From positions 1 through 22,395 of IMG/VR virus record IMGVR_UViG_3300030116_002822: 22,395 bases of DNA; one strand, given 5' to 3'. Origin of the DNA: a virus. Of this stretch, positions 21,508 through 22,395 are shown in pieces; position 1 is the stretch's first letter, and each line of letters opens with the position of its first letter. A program made the position numbers and the translations under genes. The notes beneath the pieces are model-generated. The model saw only the letters and a program-made list of their open reading frames with translations, was not told where the DNA came from and ran no database searches.

Positions 21508-21535
21508 TTGAATTTTGAAAAATTAGAACTAGAAT
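21508..21535 (+). promoter_or_regulatory. Sigma70-like promoter for the rightward 101-aa gene
   Basis: TTGAAT (21508-21513) and TAGAAT (21530-21535) are separated by 16 bases. Each hexamer matches the bacterial consensus at five of six (-10) or four of six (-35) positions. It faces right, and the expected start of transcription is near 21542, about 110 bases before the 101-aa gene. AT-rich DNA yields chance matches, so it is a candidate. Confidence 0.5.
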
Positions 21536-21554
21536 GTAAACACTAGATATACAT

Positions 21555-21626
21555 AACGGGGTACCGTCCCGTTTTTAGGGGTTGCCCCTTCCTCTTTGAG
21601 TGAAATTAATTTTTAATTTCTTTTTT
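21555..21626 (+). promoter_or_regulatory. Structured leader with three stacked hairpins, two followed by T-runs
   Basis: Reading rightward, AACGGG pairs with CCCGTT around a 7-base loop (21555-21573) and runs into five Ts. GGGG-TTG-CCCC follows (21578-21588). Then GAAATTAA-TTT-TTAATTTC (21602-21620) runs into six Ts. The first and third look like intrinsic terminators. All lie between the candidate promoter and the 101-aa start, so they could attenuate that gene or shield it from other transcripts. The third stem is AT-only apart from one pair and weak in RNA. Confidence 0.5.
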
Positions 21627-21653
21627 AAAATCAAAATAAAGGACATTTTAATT

Positions 21654-21959
21654 ATGAAAAAAGCAATGGCAAAATTAAAGTTATGGTTGGCAGAGAATAA
21701 TATCATATTCTCACCATTTAAGGGGGACAAGTCCGGCCTTAAATGTTACCAACTTGAACAAGTTTCTGAGCACAGGGCTCGCCTAACAGAGTTAGCCGAA
21801 GCCGCTGGCTTGAAACTCGATTACTGGAATGGTTTCATTGAGAAGACTGGCAAGCAAGTCCGTCCTCAATTTCAACTCGTTCCAGCAAACGCAACTATAA
21901 CAGTTGCTAAAGCCTCTGACGAAGATTGGGACAATCTCGCAGATGCATGTGCAAAGTAA
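21654..21959 (+). CDS. Rightward single-gene unit, unknown 101-aa protein
   Basis: A 101-aa protein. I chose ATG at 21654, with AAAGGA about 10 bases upstream; an in-frame ATG at 21600 would lie in the hairpin leader. An ATG four codons further in is also possible. The sequence has a helix (MAKLKLWLAENN), a beta-like core (FSPFKGDKSGLKCYQL), a helix (EHRARLTELAEAAGLKLDYW), a second beta part (VRPQFQLVPANATITV) and an acidic end (SDEDWDNLADAC). There are no membrane or enzyme motifs and I do not recognise the family. G+C in 21721-21900 is 48 % (86 of 180 counted), far above nearby genes. Its own promoter candidate, leader and terminator make it a separate unit, possibly early and abundant. Confidence 0.75.
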   Translation: MKKAMAKLKLWLAENNIIFSPFKGDKSGLKCYQLEQVSEHRARLTELAEAAGLKLDYWNGFIEKTGKQVRPQFQLVPANATITVAKASDEDWDNLADACAK

Positions 21960-21970
21960 TTGCAGTAGGA

Positions 21971-21997
21971 AGAGAGGGCTTCGGCCCTCTTTTCTTT
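21971..21997 (+). terminator. Intrinsic terminator after the 101-aa gene
   Basis: AGAGGGC (21973-21979) pairs perfectly with GCCCTCT (21984-21990) around a TTCG tetraloop, extended by a G-T and an A-T pair at the base, and is followed by TTTCTTT. It starts 12 bases after the stop codon. This is a textbook rho-independent terminator for rightward transcription. Confidence 0.9.
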
Positions 21998-22033
21998 ATC
22001 ACGGTGTATTTAAATAAACGCGTAGTAATACAT

Positions 22034-22046
22034 ACAGCAATGCTGT
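22034..22046. promoter_or_regulatory. Short inverted repeat upstream of small rightward genes
   Basis: ACAGCA-A-TGCTGT is a perfect 6-bp inverted repeat with a 1-base centre, 36 bases before the 41-aa gene. It could be an operator for these genes. I found no convincing -35/-10 pair in the 75 bases between the terminator and the ribosome site, so the promoter is unplaced. Chance occurrence is possible. Confidence 0.35.
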
Positions 22047-22081
22047 GTAACGCAACGCAAATATTAATTTAGGAGCAAATA

Positions 22082-22207
22082 ATGCAGCATATAGGCGATA
22101 TTATTAAAGATTGGATAGACAGTTGGCATCACTGTAAAAGATGCGATTATATGTATATTAAAGAGTGTAATTGTAAAACAGAAAAAGGAGCAGAAAATGC
22201 AAGATAA
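22082..22207 (+). CDS. Small Cys/His protein, possible zinc knuckle (41 aa)
   Basis: A 41-codon gene with AGGAG 6 bases before its ATG. After a helical N-terminus (IGDIIKDWIDSW) it has HHCKRCDYM (H16, H17, C18, C21), then ECNCK (C29, C31). Two cysteine pairs 8-10 residues apart are enough for a small zinc site. There is no other recognisable feature. Its end overlaps the next gene by 11 bases and contains that gene's AGGAG ribosome site, so both are co-expressed. Early regulatory roles are common for such proteins in phages, but nothing here proves it. Confidence 0.6.
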   Translation: MQHIGDIIKDWIDSWHHCKRCDYMYIKECNCKTEKGAENAR

Positions 22208-22395
22208 ACACGAAAAATTATTAAAAGAACTAACAGAACAAAACAGAGTTTACGAAGAGAATTATAGTTCTTACGACGTTGACAGAGATGTTTTACCGCT
22301 AATAGTAGAATTAGAACAAACAATAAAAATTGAAGAACAGGAAATTGTTTTAAGTCAATACAGAAAGGAACTTGGTAAAGCATTGAAAGAAATTG
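22197..22395 (+). CDS. Unknown helical acidic protein (partial, runs off right edge)
   Basis: The gene starts at ATG 22197, 6 bases after AGGAG (22186-22190), and is still open at the window end (66 codons visible). The visible part is highly charged and helical (QDKHEKLLKELTEQNRVYEE, then a second helix EIVLSQYRKELGKALKEI). It has no cysteine or membrane segment. It overlaps the 41-aa gene by 11 bases. No family is recognised from this fragment. Confidence 0.6.
   Translation, partial: MQDKHEKLLKELTEQNRVYEENYSSYDVDRDVLPLIVELEQTIKIEEQEIVLSQYRKELGKALKEI

Noticed and set aside
22147-22383. Leftward 78-codon frame at the right edge
   Set aside because: It is antisense to two rightward genes that each have AGGAG at proper spacing. 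The hydrophobic translation is what the reverse complement of a Glu/Lys-rich gene gives.

Overview
This window looks like part of the genome of an uncultivated tailed phage with a short tail (podovirus-like). It is AT-rich: rows I counted in most genes fall at about 28-38 % G+C. Morphology is inferred. There is a P22-type portal, an SU10/DUF5309-like capsid protein, connector-type proteins and a giant nozzle-like protein, but no tape measure, sheath or tail tube gene. Many small proteins resemble families common in marine viral metagenomes (DUF6321-like, DUF5872-like, zinc-ribbon and connector fragments), so a marine bacterial host is plausible. Many starts carry an AGGAG-type ribosome binding site, which argues mildly against a Bacteroidetes host. 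I saw no tRNA, rRNA, CRISPR array, insertion sequence, integrase or attachment site.

Layout. From about 21.3 kb down to base 1, everything is one leftward (minus-strand) late region. In transcription order it has: (a) three proteins at the head of the operon, one a lytic transglycosylase-like enzyme, possibly virion or ejection proteins (21294-19910); (b) the packaging module, made of a putative small terminase, five very small lysine/arginine-rich proteins and the large terminase (19910-16645); (c) the head module of portal, scaffold, major capsid and a probable decoration protein (16628-11507); (d) a second structural protein and three connector-type proteins (11441-9516); (e) a repeat-bearing tail fibre (9508-7658); (f) a run of tiny lysis or membrane genes, including BhlA-like and XhlA-like proteins (7658-6608); (g) a zinc-ribbon protein and a metallophosphoesterase; (h) a giant beta-rich protein of at least 1,810 residues that leaves the window at its left edge. 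Thirteen gene junctions have the stop and start fused as TAATG, so the operon is strongly translationally coupled.

The only long non-coding stretch is 21295-21653. It separates the late operon from rightward genes. It holds a cluster of TATAC-type palindromes, a sigma70-like promoter firing rightward and a leader with three stacked hairpins. The first rightward gene (101 aa, unknown) is a single-gene unit closed by a strong terminator. Its G+C is about 48 %, like that of the capsid and decoration genes and well above the rest, which suggests it is made in large amounts. Two further small rightward genes follow, the last cut by the right edge.

The features most worth a second look are the basic-protein cassette inside the packaging module, the 101-aa unit with its structured leader, and the giant nozzle-like protein with a carbohydrate-binding-like segment.
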